63,976 nt of DNA from Beroe ovata (taxonomy: Eukaryota; Ctenophora; Nuda; Beroida; Beroidae): contig CAMPET010000061.1 of the NCBI GenBank assembly GCA_946803715.1, positions 64,306 to 128,281 on the forward strand, written 5' to 3'. This document shows positions 24,552 to 37,400 of this stretch, one piece after another. The translations under genes and the position numbers were made by a program. The notes under the pieces are model-generated. The model was not told the DNA's origin and made no database searches. It was given only the letters and a program-made list of their open reading frames with translations. Each line of letters starts with the position of its first letter. The first letter of the stretch is position 1.

Positions 24552-26624
24552 ATGGCTAACATTTTCCAGAGATTCCTCGACTGGATCAGGTAATTCGATT
24601 TTTTTCTGAGTTTTCTGCAATTTTCGCGATTTTGATTCACCAGAGGTCCGGCTGGCCCCGAACACCACTCTTCTTAACACGATCTATATCCCTGTCCATA
24701 GGTCACTGTTCTGGAAGGAGGAAATGGAGTTGACACTCGTAGGAATGCAGAACAGTGGTAAAACTACATTCGTTAACGTTCTTGCTGTGAGTCCACTCTC
24801 CTATCCTCTCTCCCGAATTAATGATAATTTGTGAGATTTATGTTACAAAATTCGCGATTTTCCACCTTGTTGATCTTCTTTCTGGCAGTCAGGACAGTTC
24901 AACGAAGACATGATCCCTACTGTCGGGTTTAATATGAGGAAAGTCACGAAGGGAAATGTCACTATCAAGGTGCGTCCACTCACCACCCCCTCCTCACCTC
25001 TCCCTTATCCCCCTCACCTCTCCCTCACCACCCCCACCTCACCTCTCCCTCGCCTCTCCCTACCCTTCACCTCCCCCAAACCATTCCAGTCTCACTTTCT
25101 CGTTATTTCCGTCATTCAATATCTCAAATCTCTCATAACTCCTAGTAGGTGTTTCTAAAAATAATGTCCAAATAAGATATAAGTACTGGGCGTGAACTCG
25201 GTTATTTCTGAATTTCGAGAGTTTTGTCCCCAAGAAAAATTCTTTGTGTCTGCTGTTCTGTGTTCAATGTGCGTTAAAGAAGCAATGGGTTTATGAGAAC
25301 TCACTTATCACTATAAAGAAGGTTTTTGTCTCTAGCGAATGTATAGATTCAAACAATGAACATAGCACAAAACAACTCAATTCAGCACAAGTTGTTATGG
25401 CTCGAGGATATGGCTTATTTGGATGTGAGACTATTCAATTTCATACACAGAGAAATGAGAATTGAGAATCGATCGACGATTCTATTGATATTTCATCGAA
25501 TAGATATCGTATCCAAAGAATAAATCAATCTATTCATGTGTCTATCTGTCTACATGTTTATCTCTAGTCCCAATGTATCTATTTGTCTGTCCCTTTGTCT
25601 GTCTGTCTGTCTGCCAGTCACACATCACACACACACACACGCACACACACACACANNNNNNNNNNNNNNNNNNNNNNNNNNNNNNNNNNNNNNNNNNNNN
25701 NNNNNNNNNNNNNNNNNNNNNNNNNNNNNNNNNNNNNNNNNNNNNNNNNNNNNNNNNNNNNNNNNNNNNNNNNNNNNNNNNNNNNNNNNNNNNNNNNNNN
25801 NNNNNNNNNNNNNNNNNNNNNNNNNNNNNNNNNNNNNNNNNNNNNNNNNNNNNNNNNNNACACCCCGCCCCTCGACCTCCCTCGCTCACTCCAGTTCACA
25901 CCACCTCCGTCACACACACACACACACACACACGCACACACACACAGTTGTGGGATATCGGAGGACAGCCACGGTTTAGGAGCATGTGGGAGCGGTACTG
26001 CAGGGGAGTGTCATGTATCGTGTACATGGTGGATGCTGCTGATCATGAAAGACTAGAGGGAAGCAAGCAGGAACTTCATAACCTCCTTGCTAAACCACAA
26101 CTTGTCGGAATTCCTGTGAGTTCATTTCTCAATTACTAGTTTATCACTCATATTTCTTCTTGCTCTTTGATCATGATCATGGCATTTTTCAATGTTTTTA
26201 AAACTCGCTAGAAATGAGTTACTTTTTTTTCTGTACAGGTCTTGGTATTGGGTAATAAGAAAGATCTGCCCAATTCACTCGACGAGAACCAACTGATCGA
26301 TAAGATGTAAGTTTTTGTGTGAGGCATTGCAGTGATAACCCTCATTTTTCCTTGATATGATGTTCATGATATAATGCTCATGATATAATGAACTTCATGT
26401 GTCGCAGGGAACTGAAGTTGGTGACAGACAGGGACATTTCATGTTATTCTATCTCGTGTAAAGATAAACATAACTTAGGTTGGTGTCATTTCGAAGTATA
26501 GCGTCAATGTGGTGTCAAATCATCTCTCAATTGTGTAATATTTGCTGGTGTCAATACACTAACTTGACCTTCCCCAGATATCACAATGCAGTGGATCATA
26601 TCGCGGAACAAAAACAAGAAATAA
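24552..26624 (+). CDS. ARL8: ADP-ribosylation factor-like GTPase 8
   Basis: Seven exons: 24552-24589, 24702-24786, 24889-24969, 25948-26115, 26239-26306, 26408-26478 and 26578-26624. They sum to 558 bp, giving 185 aa, the usual ARL8 length. Motifs: N-terminal amphipathic helix [13 protein letters not shown] without a glycine at position 2 (no myristoylation), [15 protein letters not shown]-loop GMQNSGKTT, switch [16 protein letters not shown], switch [18 protein letters not shown], guanine-binding NKKD and a C-terminal [14 protein letters not shown]8 sits on lysosomes and recruits kinesin adaptors and tethering factors. Intron 3 contains a pyrimidine-rich stretch and a CA microsatellite ending at the acceptor, with an N gap. 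Confidence 0.96.
24970..25080. repeat. Pyrimidine-rich CTCACC repeats in ARL8 intron 3
   Basis: Degenerate copies of ctcacctctcc over about 110 bp. They give accidental proline-rich frames that are not coding. Confidence 0.7.
25621..25946. repeat. CA microsatellite with 204-base N gap in ARL8 intron 3
   Basis: CA runs flank the gap 25656-25859. The right-hand CA tract runs directly into the AG acceptor of ARL8 exon 4 (25948), so it serves as the pyrimidine-poor 3' end of the intron. Confidence 0.9.
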
Positions 26625-27457
26625 AGACACCACCCTCTCAACCCTTGCGCTGTTCACCCCCCATTTTCTTGTGTATCATGTGTTGGAATTACAATTTGTT
26701 TTTCATGATGAATCCTATATCGTGGATCGGTTCGACTTTGAAACGGTATCATCTTTGTGTCAGCGATCAAAAAGTCAAAACTCGGTGATCTGTAGTATTT
26801 GATTTTTCTCTTTTCTCGAATATATTCTAAAATCTGTTTTTAAGTTTTTTGTCAAATTGAAGGTCCTGCATGAATATCGTTATTTGAAAGTTAAGGAAGT
26901 GTATGAAGTATCGTAACCCTCTGGAAAATAACGTTGATACATATAAACATTTTCTTGAGGAGCTTGCTTTTAAGGACTTTACCACCACTAATTATCATAT
27001 TGACGGATTGCGACTTGATGATTGTTATGTGTGAAGCGATTATCAGATGTGTTTAAAATCGGTTAAATAAACTGTAATAACTGTCGAATGATTTTGTATG
27101 AGTTTTAAAATGAAATACGCGTTTAGATTCGTATGGGACATCTTTGATTTAACAACTAAAGTACTAGCAAGATTCACTCCATTGCTGTAAAAAGGGCACT
27201 AATTTGCGCGCACGACACTCTCCGTATTTTGTTCCGTGGAATTTAGTAATCACGTGTCCATTTGCGAAATTCTCCCTTTGTCTTATATTAGAATCTACCT
27301 GATTGAAGTTGGAACACTTGAGGTTCATGGTCAAATGGGCTCTCAGACAGGCCAGAAACTTTAAACTGGTTCACAAAATAAAATTTTCATTCGATTTTCG
27401 CGTTGCGTAGCAACAAAAGACTCCACGAGTGAAAATCTGCACGTGTGAAGCTTTTCG
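26625..27457. other. Intergenic region, no gene recognised
   Basis: 3' flank of ARL8 and upstream region of the small ORF at 27571. I see no repeat unit or RNA gene. Confidence 0.4.
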
Positions 27458-27465
27458 TATAAATA
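27458..27465 (+). promoter_or_regulatory. TATA box (TATAAATA)
   Basis: TATAAATAGG lies about 105 bp before the ATG at 27571, with an initiator-like TCAGTA about 30 bp downstream of it. The same decamer precedes the small secreted-protein gene at 41006. Confidence 0.6.
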
Positions 27466-27570
27466 GGCGCGCACAGGTTCCATCTTCCTTCAGTACTATC
27501 ACAACACTGAAAAGGACGTTTCGTCAATCATTCCACAATCCACTCAGTCAAGCATATTGCATTTCCCAAT

Positions 27571-27966
27571 ATGAGTGACTTCTTACTCTACATCATCGCA
27601 TGCACGCTTATCTTTATCGCAGTGTCTGTGCGGGAGATAAGTGACCAACTCAAGACTCTCATGATCCTAGTCTCAACTAAGGAGATGGAGAGGTCACATT
27701 ACGGCCCGAAAATGTTCCTAGGACCTGGGAAACCGGCGCCATCACCTCATGACGTGGTGTCGCTTCTCTCGGACGATGACGCTATGACAACGGTTTCGGA
27801 GCTCAGTTTCGTATCCTGGACGGACATGGAACCATCCGATTTCGACACTGATCTGGACACCGACCGTGGCCCTGCTCATCTAGGACGAGCTGCAGGCCCC
27901 GAAAATAGAGACTTCATCACGATCGACATACCAGAAGAGGCCCTTGTCAATCTGCCAGCGTGGTAA
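27571..27966 (+). CDS. Small single-pass membrane protein, unrecognised (131 aa)
   Basis: An intact intronless frame starting MSDFLLYIIACTLIFIAVSV, an N-terminal hydrophobic helix that could be a signal anchor or uncleaved signal. A charged region follows, then an acidic Ser/Asp-rich tail (SDFDTDLDTDRG) ending PEEALVNLPAW. A TATA box and initiator-like sequence at a suitable distance argue that it is expressed. The composition is that of a real protein, not a random frame. No family is recognised; it could be lineage-specific. The topology is inferred as N-terminal membrane segment with a disordered acidic tail. Confidence 0.55.
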   Translation: MSDFLLYIIACTLIFIAVSVREISDQLKTLMILVSTKEMERSHYGPKMFLGPGKPAPSPHDVVSLLSDDDAMTTVSELSFVSWTDMEPSDFDTDLDTDRGPAHLGRAAGPENRDFITIDIPEEALVNLPAW

Positions 27967-28454
27967 AAATCGCACCGAAACTCTCCCTCTGGACACCGGA
28001 AACAACGATTCCCTGTTAAGGGGGTCACAGTGGGGGGAGACACAATGCCTCCTCGTGCCAGCCCCGTGACAACACGCGTTATGAATCACGTGATTGAGTA
28101 TGATCGCGTTATCTATAACGCGTGACTGTTGGGGTCCCACTGCCGCGGACCTGAATCAAGGCTGATGGTCCTGGAGTGCGGTCAACTCCATGCTTATCAT
28201 TACCGCGTGTTAAAAGTAATTCAATGATACCTTTCATCAAACAAAACCTAATTACAAATCTACAAACGTTTTTATTTACAATACAGGCATAAAATTTCGT
28301 GCACTTAAACTAAATATGGGACAGTTGAAGCATCTTAATCTTCATATCACTGCCATTAATCAAGTACTCACAATAAACAAATGAATCTACTAGATTGACT
28401 GGATGGTACCTAAATTACTATCAACTGTGTGATGTGTCCCATGCGTGTCCCTTA

Positions 28455-31400
28455 TCATTTCGTGGTCGCAGTTTTTGGGGTTGTCTCTCTCGAGATACTA
28501 CCCCTGCTCTTGGAGGTAGGCGGCTTCTCTACCGTCGGACGGCTGATGATCTTGACAAAGGATAGCAGCCACCTGCATAGATCCTGGTTGTTATGAGGGA
28601 TGCTGGTGGAAGGGGAGAAGATGTTCTCAAGAAGTCCCAGAATTTCCGAGGAGAGGAACACTGGATCCTCCACTAACTGAGGAATGGGTGTTCAGATTCA
28701 GTGGCAGTCGTGTAAAATGATGTGCGGAGAAACCTTGAGAAATTTGAAATGAAAAGCTCAAGTCTTATCTAGATTTTCAAACTGAGACCTACTTCTTTAG
28801 AAATATTCGGATCCAATCCAAGGAATTCCGCCACACTATGAATGATAGCAGCCTTGTATTCAGTGGTTGGACCTGGCTCCGGGGTGAAGGGAGTTTTTGC
28901 CGAAGTTCGGCTTGACGGTGTTTTCTGAGGACGGGTAGTTTCATCCTCGGTTCTCTTGTGAGCGTCCTCCTCGATCAGAGATCGGGCATGGGCATACTCA
29001 ATCTTAGTGTGGAGCTGAGGAGGGGTATAATTTTCAGTTTTCATTAACGAAAATTGGAACAGCAAACCGTGGTGAATGGTGATGATTTACGATGGCCGAC
29101 TTAAAGTTAAAATCATCTATGATTATCTCTCGAGACTTTAGCTGAGCCAACTTCGTAACACTGATTTAGTGAATAGTGCCCTATAGAGAAATTATTGAAT
29201 TTGCACCCACCCCAGGGTGAAAAACTCATTGTGATTGATAGTTACCGATTTAGCGTCAGGGGCAGCGCACACTTTGAACCCAGTGAAAGAATTGGTGGTA
29301 AACATCGGGGAGTTTGTTTTCACAGCCTTGAAGTTGAATGCGTAGAACATGATTACACTTTGGGTACAATCCTGTGAGTTGTATTGTGTTGAGAACATTT
29401 GAATTGTGAAGAAAAGGGCCGGTACAAAAATTGTGTAAAGGGACAGAGGAGTTGTCCCTCTTTTAATTCAAATTTAAAGAATAGAGTTTTTCTAATATTT
29501 TATTTCAAGTTCTTCTGAAGAAAACTTTTAAGTTTTCTTTATATTTCCAGAGAAAAACTGTTCCACATGGGTCACCTGCGAGGCGAGCTGAGCTTTAGTT
29601 GGTATCCGAGGTTGCAGCCACTGTATCACAATGCCTCCATCAGATGCGGCGTCTGCTGGACAGCCACTCTCTGCGCCCACTATGCTAGACTCCCTGCTGC
29701 TAGGTGGCGTAGTGGCGCCTGTAGCCGAGCTGGGCGGCACTGTACTGGACGGCGGCATAGTGCCTGATCCGACTGATCTTCCCATCTGGTAGAGGGGCGT
29801 GGTGTTATTGAAATGAATTCCACTTGGAATTTTCCACTTGGAATTAATGAATTCGTGCTAATCCAGAGGGGAAATAACAATGTGTTCTACTTCTTGGTGA
29901 TGTGCAATAATTGCAATATCCTGGTATCTGCTTCAACATGTTTACAGCTCTATATCGTCACTTTGCATTGTGTTCTAGCAAGCGCAATAAGGGTCACCCT
30001 GACGCCAGAAGCAAACCTCACCTGAATCGGCTCCAATTATGGAATAGCTGATGATGCATTGGCAAATAATCACACACAAACTCGCCTACATCATCTCTCT
30101 GTGCTCTGAGTCCTTGCTCTTGACATGATTAACCAAATACCCCCATCTATGATCTATCTTCGATTAACAGATTTTAGTTCGTGATCAGTTGCTTTAGCAA
30201 ATATCTCATTCCATGAGGCAGATTTCTGTCCCCGATCCATATTTTAATTTAACCAACTTTTCCATAGCTGGACTTTCATCATTTACAATTACAGAACATG
30301 TCCAGAAATTCGCTCGTCCCATTGAAAAAAAAGCAAAATTTAGACAATATAAAAAACATTGCAGCAGCCTCAGAATGGCCAAGGTCAGTTTATGCAGAAA
30401 TCCCGAATTTCTTATCAGTAGCCATGATAGGAGCAAATTGCACAAAATGCGTCAGCAGGTGTGCAAATTTCTTTTGTTCCGTTTATAAAAATTTAGCGAT
30501 ACAGAGTAAGATAAGATACCTCATGAGTCACGGCTAATTATCAAACATTTGTCATAAACTTTAATAGCAATATAACCGTTCAACATTATTCACGTTCCAC
30601 TTTTCATATTATCAGCTTCTCCATACAAATGACGTATAACCTTCTCAATTATGAACCTAACTGCTTTTGTTGTCCAACTCTAGCAGCTATATATTATCAA
30701 ACTACGATATTGATATCTCCCTGAATATTTTCCCAGCTGATTGGACAGCTGACTCACTGGGCGTCCTCCCATTAAGCTATTTAGAGAACCTAAAAGCTGT
30801 AATGTAAAATTCGGTCAAGCAAAGCATCTCGCCATCTCATATTCTGTTTTTGCTGTTTAAATAGAAAAAGCTCTATTAAACATATTATTGGCAACCATAA
30901 TAATATTCGATAAACAGAGCTCTTTAGTTACGTTTGAGTGATTGTTTGAGTGATTGTTTGAGTGACTGGTTGAGTGATTGTTTGAGTGACTGTTTGAGTG
31001 AATGTTTGAGTGACTGTTTGAGTGATTGTTTGAGTGACTGTTTGAGTGATTGTTTGAGTGATTGTTTGATTGTCCGCTCGGTTGTCTTGTGAATGGGTCG
31101 GCAAGGCAAAAGGGTCATAAGATTTGTAGATGTGTCCATCGTGTCCATCAATAAGGGAATTTCTAATGCACGTCTAATGGACGTGCATTAGACGTGCATT
31201 ATACATTTCCTTATTGATGGACACAATGGACACATCTACAAATCTTATGACCCTTTACCAAATATCTTTCTTTTACAATCTCAATATGGATGCGTTCAAC
31301 AGATAAACGAATATGTTCTGGACATCGTTGGTGTTACTCGGGTGCGTTGCTATAGCAACAGCATCCAACTCAGCAACTCAACTCGACTACCACGATCAGG

Positions 31401-34400
31401 AGAGTTGGGGCGGGGAATGCAATCTGGAGTCCTCACTGGCCCAGTCCCCTATCGATATCACAGAGTGCAACACAGTAGCGGCAGACGAACCGATGATCAA
31501 ATATCGCCGGCCCCTTAACTCAGTCCATCTCAAGAACTTGGACAACGCAAACACCGCAAAGTTCAAAGTGAGCGGAGTCATCAAGCCACAGGGATCGTGG
31601 AGCGATGTGAGCCGCGTGAGCATTCTACAGCTTCACATTCATTGGGGATCGGATGATAGCACGGGATCAGAGCATCTGATCTCTGGGGAGCAGTACTCAG
31701 CGGAAACACATCTCGTCACTAAGTACACATCTGATGACGGAACTGATAGGTAAATATTCACTTCATCTGAGACACCTTTTCAACAAGCAATATGCGCATC
31801 CGCTAGCGAGTTAGAGCTCTTATCAATACTTAATTGACTTGTCACATGTCTTTGTTTCAGGTACATGGTGTTTGCCAGGGTGTATCAAGTTGGGGAGGAA
31901 GGTAATCCTCAGGTTGAGAGGATGATCGCTGCAAATGAGGAAAGTGGAAAGAGGAAGAGGAATATCAAGCAGTTCGACCTGGCAGCCCTCTACCCTGAAG
32001 ACGCAGGTTTGGAAATGTAACTTTCATTTTGAACCTAGACGTAGTAATCAAAAAGTACTGCTGGAAACGGCCTCTATACTTATACGGAATNAACACATCT
32101 CGTCACTAAGTACACATCTGATGATGGAACTGATAGGTAAATATCAACCCGACTTCATCTGAGACACCTTTTCAACAAGCAATATGCGCATCTGCTAACG
32201 AGTTAGAGCTCTTATCAATACTTAATCGTCTTGATAATCACATGTCTTTGTTTCAGGTATATGGTGTTTGCCAGAGTCTATCAAGTTGGGGAGGAAGGTA
32301 ATCCTCAGGTTGAGAGGATGATTGCTGCAAATGAGGAAAGTGGAAAGAGGAAGAGGAATATCAAGCAGTTCGATCTGGCAGCCCTCTACCCAGAAGACGC
32401 AGGTTTGGAAATGTAACTTTCATTTTGAACCTAGACGTAGTAATCAAAAAGTGTTGCTGGAAACGGCCTCTATACTAAAACGGAATTTTGCCCCCCCCCT
32501 AAGTCCTCACACATCATCTCTCCTAGCCATAACACACAGCCTCTCTTCAGACGCGTGGTACACGTATAAGGGAGGATTTACGACCCCAGACTGTGACGAG
32601 AAAGCGGATTGGGTTGTGATCCGTGAGCCGCTCATCGTGTCAAATGACCAACTAGCCAGATTGAGGGAGATGAAACTGGGAGATGGGTCGATGGATCCAC
32701 TGACGTTCAACTGGAGGAATACCCAGGCTACAAATGCCCGGGAATGTACCTTGTACACACGGCAATAATCCATGAGCGGGATTTGAATATTGCGTATTGT
32801 CGGATCACGGCAATCAATAATTGTAGTCAGAAGAGTTTGATACATATTCAGATAATATGGGTTTACTTATGATAGACTAGTGTACAATCTAGAATTACTT
32901 GTTTCAATGAATTACCGTTAGGTAGTTGATGTTTTTGGAGATGGTAGGAATGTTACACTCGGGAATCCATCCTGGCATGTTTGTAGATAGGTATTCCTGC
33001 AGCTGGGTTATCTTACTCGACAGTCCGGGCGAACTCATCGGGCATTGTCCTGCGATGATATCACTGTCTAACTTATTCAATTGATTTCCGAACATGAGGA
33101 GGGTCAAATTATTGGGGACCTGAAGTCTGCAGATAAAGCTCGAATTTCGAGAAAAACGTGATTTACATGAATCAGATTAAACATAAACTCAGTGCTCACC
33201 ACTGAAGCCTTGGGTCTGCTGGTCTCGTTTCAGTGTTTCAAGATAACTGAGTATTTTCACCCATGATAGATTTGCAGGTGGTTGGGGTTGTGACATCTTG
33301 CTTCGTGGATTAAGCAGCTTGGCTGATAACTCACGGTTCAACTCAAGTCCTTGGAAAGAGAGTAATGTCAGTGCTTGTGTTTCACAATTATCATTTTATC
33401 ACCCATTCCCCAACTCAACAAACAAACGTCATACCAGCGAATGGTGGTAGTCTCTTGCACTCTATCCCCACCATGGCATCCTGAGCTACAGTACACTGCT
33501 CCAAACTCTTGAGAGTGTCGTGTGCCACATTGCAGAGTGCTGCTGATCTGATAGCCGACCACGCCCCTCTCTTCTCCAGTGTAACTTGTTTAGTTCCTGG
33601 GATGTTAGCGATTGTAGAGTGTAGGACCGAAGAGTGAATTATTGGTGTACTGAGGGTGGACATAATATAGTTGTGAAAATAATCTGTCATGTGTCAGGGC
33701 CGGGAATTAGAAGGAATATGCCACGGTCCGATTCTGATTTTCTATTCACCGTCATTAGACTGCTTGCTGATGGTACTAGTTACAAGAGCTATCTCGAGGA
33801 ACGCCTCCCTGGCCAGGACCAGATTGTAGTTAGTTGCTGTTACACACTCTGTCAGGGCTGAGATCAGGGCAACTAGTTTTTCTGGTGAGGGTGCTCTTTC
33901 CCATTGAGCTCTCAGAACCACACCTGTGATTGGTTATTAACTGGCAATTGGTTTTGCTTTTATCACGATCCTACTGCTGGTCTTGTGCAAAATTCAATAA
34001 CGAATTAAACTAATTCACCTAATCGGATTAGTAGCTCGACCCTCAGTGCCTCACTGATCGTGTTGTTGCTTAAAGTGTTGCTTAGCAACTCCTCTGTTTC
34101 CTCCAACAGAGCCATGACGTCATCATCAGCCAGCATCTTGTTGGTGATAGCATTCAACTGCCAGTCAGCTTCTAGTACAGTTGTCTGCGAATATACGTGG
34201 TGATCCCATTTCAAATTGTGTAGGTAACTTGGGATGCCTGCTGAGATTAGGTATTGTATCTTACTCATAAATCCTTTCTCTCTTACCAATCCAGAAACCG
34301 GAGCCATGTAGGTGTGTATGTTATTTCGCCTTCCATAATAGTGCTCATGTTGGTATGCCAACAGTTCTTTGACCTTCTTTATCCTGCGAGATTAAGATTA

Positions 34401-37400
34401 TTACTAGCGTGCAAGGTTAATATTCGATTATCATGCTGTAAGGACTTAGCAAAGGTTGCTTTCTCGTAGACGCTAGGTTGCTCAAGACAAATACAAGTGA
34501 TCACTGCTTACCATCAATCATCATTTGTTTACATGAATCATGAGAACTTCTCACCTAGCTGAAGCATCGTTAGGGTTTGTTGACCGAGTAGCAGCGTAGA
34601 GGATAGCACCAGCTGATACGGAAGCAGCCAGACATGACGGCACCACGCTCTTGCCAAGATCTTCCTTTACCAGACGCTGAAGACAGACATATCTTGAGTT
34701 TCTACTTTAATAATGTGCGCGCGGGTTGACTATTATAGTTTGCTTAAGATTTATTATATTATTTAGCTGCGCGCGCCCAACTATTGCTGAAAAACGCTCT
34801 TTTCATAGTAATGAGGCAGAGTTTCTATGACAACTGAGCCGCGCGCGGAAGACACATCTTAAACCATGACAGTGTTTCTCACTTCGTTCCTATAGAAAAG
34901 TAATGGAACAAACCTCAACTTCGAAGATATTCTTGGCGTTCACATCCAGAACCGAATTCTTGACTGCCAGCCAAGCGTGGACGTCACTACAGTTGAATAG
35001 CTTCGCTTCTTCCAGAGTTTCCGAGCAGATTCTTTTGCAATCATTCGAACCTGAATTATAGTACGTATCTCAGGCCTCAGTGTATAATTGCTCCGAAAAA
35101 GGCTCATACTTTCTAATTACTGCTGAGTTTAAGCGACAAGCATCAAATTAAGTTCATGAGACTCTAATCGACCGTAACTCACCGTACATAGTCGTCATCA
35201 AAGCGAAGCCTTCGATCATCGCACATTTGAGTTGTAACCAAGCTAAAGAATCAATACGTCTCTTACTACAGATTTCATCGTAAGTCTGCACTTCTTGTCT
35301 GAGTATATAGTTGATTATTCTGATGTGACACGCGGTAAGTAAACATAGCAAGGTAAGAATAAAGAAGGAAAAATTTATTCCACGTGTTTGATCCAGTTGA
35401 CAGTACCTTTCGAGAGCATATGCCCGTTGCATGCAGCTGAGTCCATAGTTGCTGATGTTGACGGTTGTTGCTCCCAGTTGCTTGTACGTTGCTATGGTGC
35501 AGAGCAACTTATAGGAGCAAACTGCAATCTCTATCTCCGTGAAATGTGCGTCCTCTGAGAGTGAGGGAGAGAGTATATTATTATGTCAGTCGACCATGGC
35601 CATTGGTTGTCATTAATCAACCATGAGAAGTCTATAGTTTCACAATTATGATTTAATCACCATTAATTAATGGTAGGTGTCAATCAGAGAATCATCTGAA
35701 ATCATGTTGAGGAAGTTATCCAACNACCTTTATCAGCACAATGCGAGAGCTGTGTCAGCATAACCTCAGCACTGTTACACAGCTTATACTTGGTGTGGGG
35801 CGAACACTCTGATTGAGTGTCACAGCTCTTCACATACACTGGCACTGCGTCCGACAAACTGGCCATGGCCAGGAGAAGTCCGCTGTGTGCTAGCTGTGCC
35901 AGCGCAGACAGGTTGTCCGTGAAGGGTGGGGAGGTGACGGGCGGAACTTTTGTTTTGATCGCGTGATTCACTACTTTCAGGTTCTGGGCGCTGTGGAGCG
36001 GCAGCGTGGCGTCGAATTCTGGAACATTCTGAGGAAAGTGGAGGCAATTTAGTTGCAAATGGTAATATGTCATGGCGCATTGGGAACCGTTATCATCTCT
36101 CAAATTATGCGAATCATTGATCGAATAGTTCATTTCTCTGCTTCCACAATTCTAAAACAATTCTAAATCATGTAAGAGAGTAAGAACACCACTTTCACAT
36201 TTCGCAAGACACGACCTACCGATATCGATTGTGCTGTCACTGGAATATAGTTTTCCTGTACATAACTCTTACTATCAGATTGTGTTCAAAACAAACTAGG
36301 TCATTGAAATATAAGTGATCTGATCAAAATGAAACATTTTCTTGTGTTTCACTTACGGTTTTCGTGGAAATTGTGTCGGCGTGTGATGTAGGTGGCACTG
36401 GAAGTGCCTCACTTTGAGCTACAACAGTCCATAACTTGAGTGCTTCAGTCAGCATAGAGAGCTGAGTCAAAGCTTGAACCTAAATTAGGTGTCTGATGAT
36501 AAAAATGTCCCATTCAACTAAAATTTCAAATTCTTGAATTTTTGAACACAGCATTTGTTGATAAATTTGAAGTCTATGACCCCCAACCTTGAGAATTCTA
36601 GCGAGGATAAGATGTTTCGTGTCTGATAGCAGTGACATCGCCACATAGTGGTACAGTGTCAGAACGGGCAGTGCCTGCAGTGCGTACTGGTGTCTAACCA
36701 GAGTCTCGGACACGTAGTGCAGTGCCCCCGCCAAAAGGGAGCCACTGCACCGGAAATGATCGGAGAGTAGGTCTATCCCCGGGATGAGGGATGGGATGTT
36801 GAACCCTTCACCTGTCGGGATTGGGGCGGGGATTGGGATCATGACGCAGGGATTGAGTATTTGATTACTTGATCTCCTTCTCAATGTGGAGACTATAGCG
36901 AACTTTATTGTTTAGCAATAATATACCTGGAGAAACGCTCAATATTCAAGATGAGAGGGATGAATGATTAAGATATTTTGAGAAGAATTTAATGGCGACA
37001 GGTGATTAATTGATATGATGATTGATGACATATCATTATGATAACATATCATTATGATGACATATCATTATGATGTGTACCATACCTAGATCATGTGTAG
37101 CGTATTGATAGTCAGAAGTAGGATGTGGAAGGGAGGCGTGGAATAGAGCTTTGAACAGACTGGCTGCCAGTAGACAGACATCGACCCTGTCATCCAAACT
37201 GTGACTCACGACATACCTGACGGTGATAAATCCTTTTGTGAGCGTCTTAGTGGGGGAATAATCAAACGTCGAAATCAACCATGACAGAAGTTGTTGAAGT
37301 TTGTTGAATATTTTCAATAGAGAAAGCAATGCTGACTCACTGCGCGATGTTTGACGCTATACAGCCACCTAACAAACAGCCCCAAATCTGGCACTTATTG

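Noticed and set aside
27880-28140. 86-aa minus-strand frame downstream of the membrane ORF
   Set aside because: Overlaps the 3' end of the better supported plus-strand ORF and has no family features.
30206-30537. Overlapping frames on both strands near 30.3 kb
   Set aside because: No recognisable domain, no splice-linked neighbours and mutually overlapping.
30924-31151. LKQS-repeat protein or CRISPR-like array
   Set aside because: The 12-bp units are contiguous with no spacers; it is a minisatellite in an intron of an animal gene.
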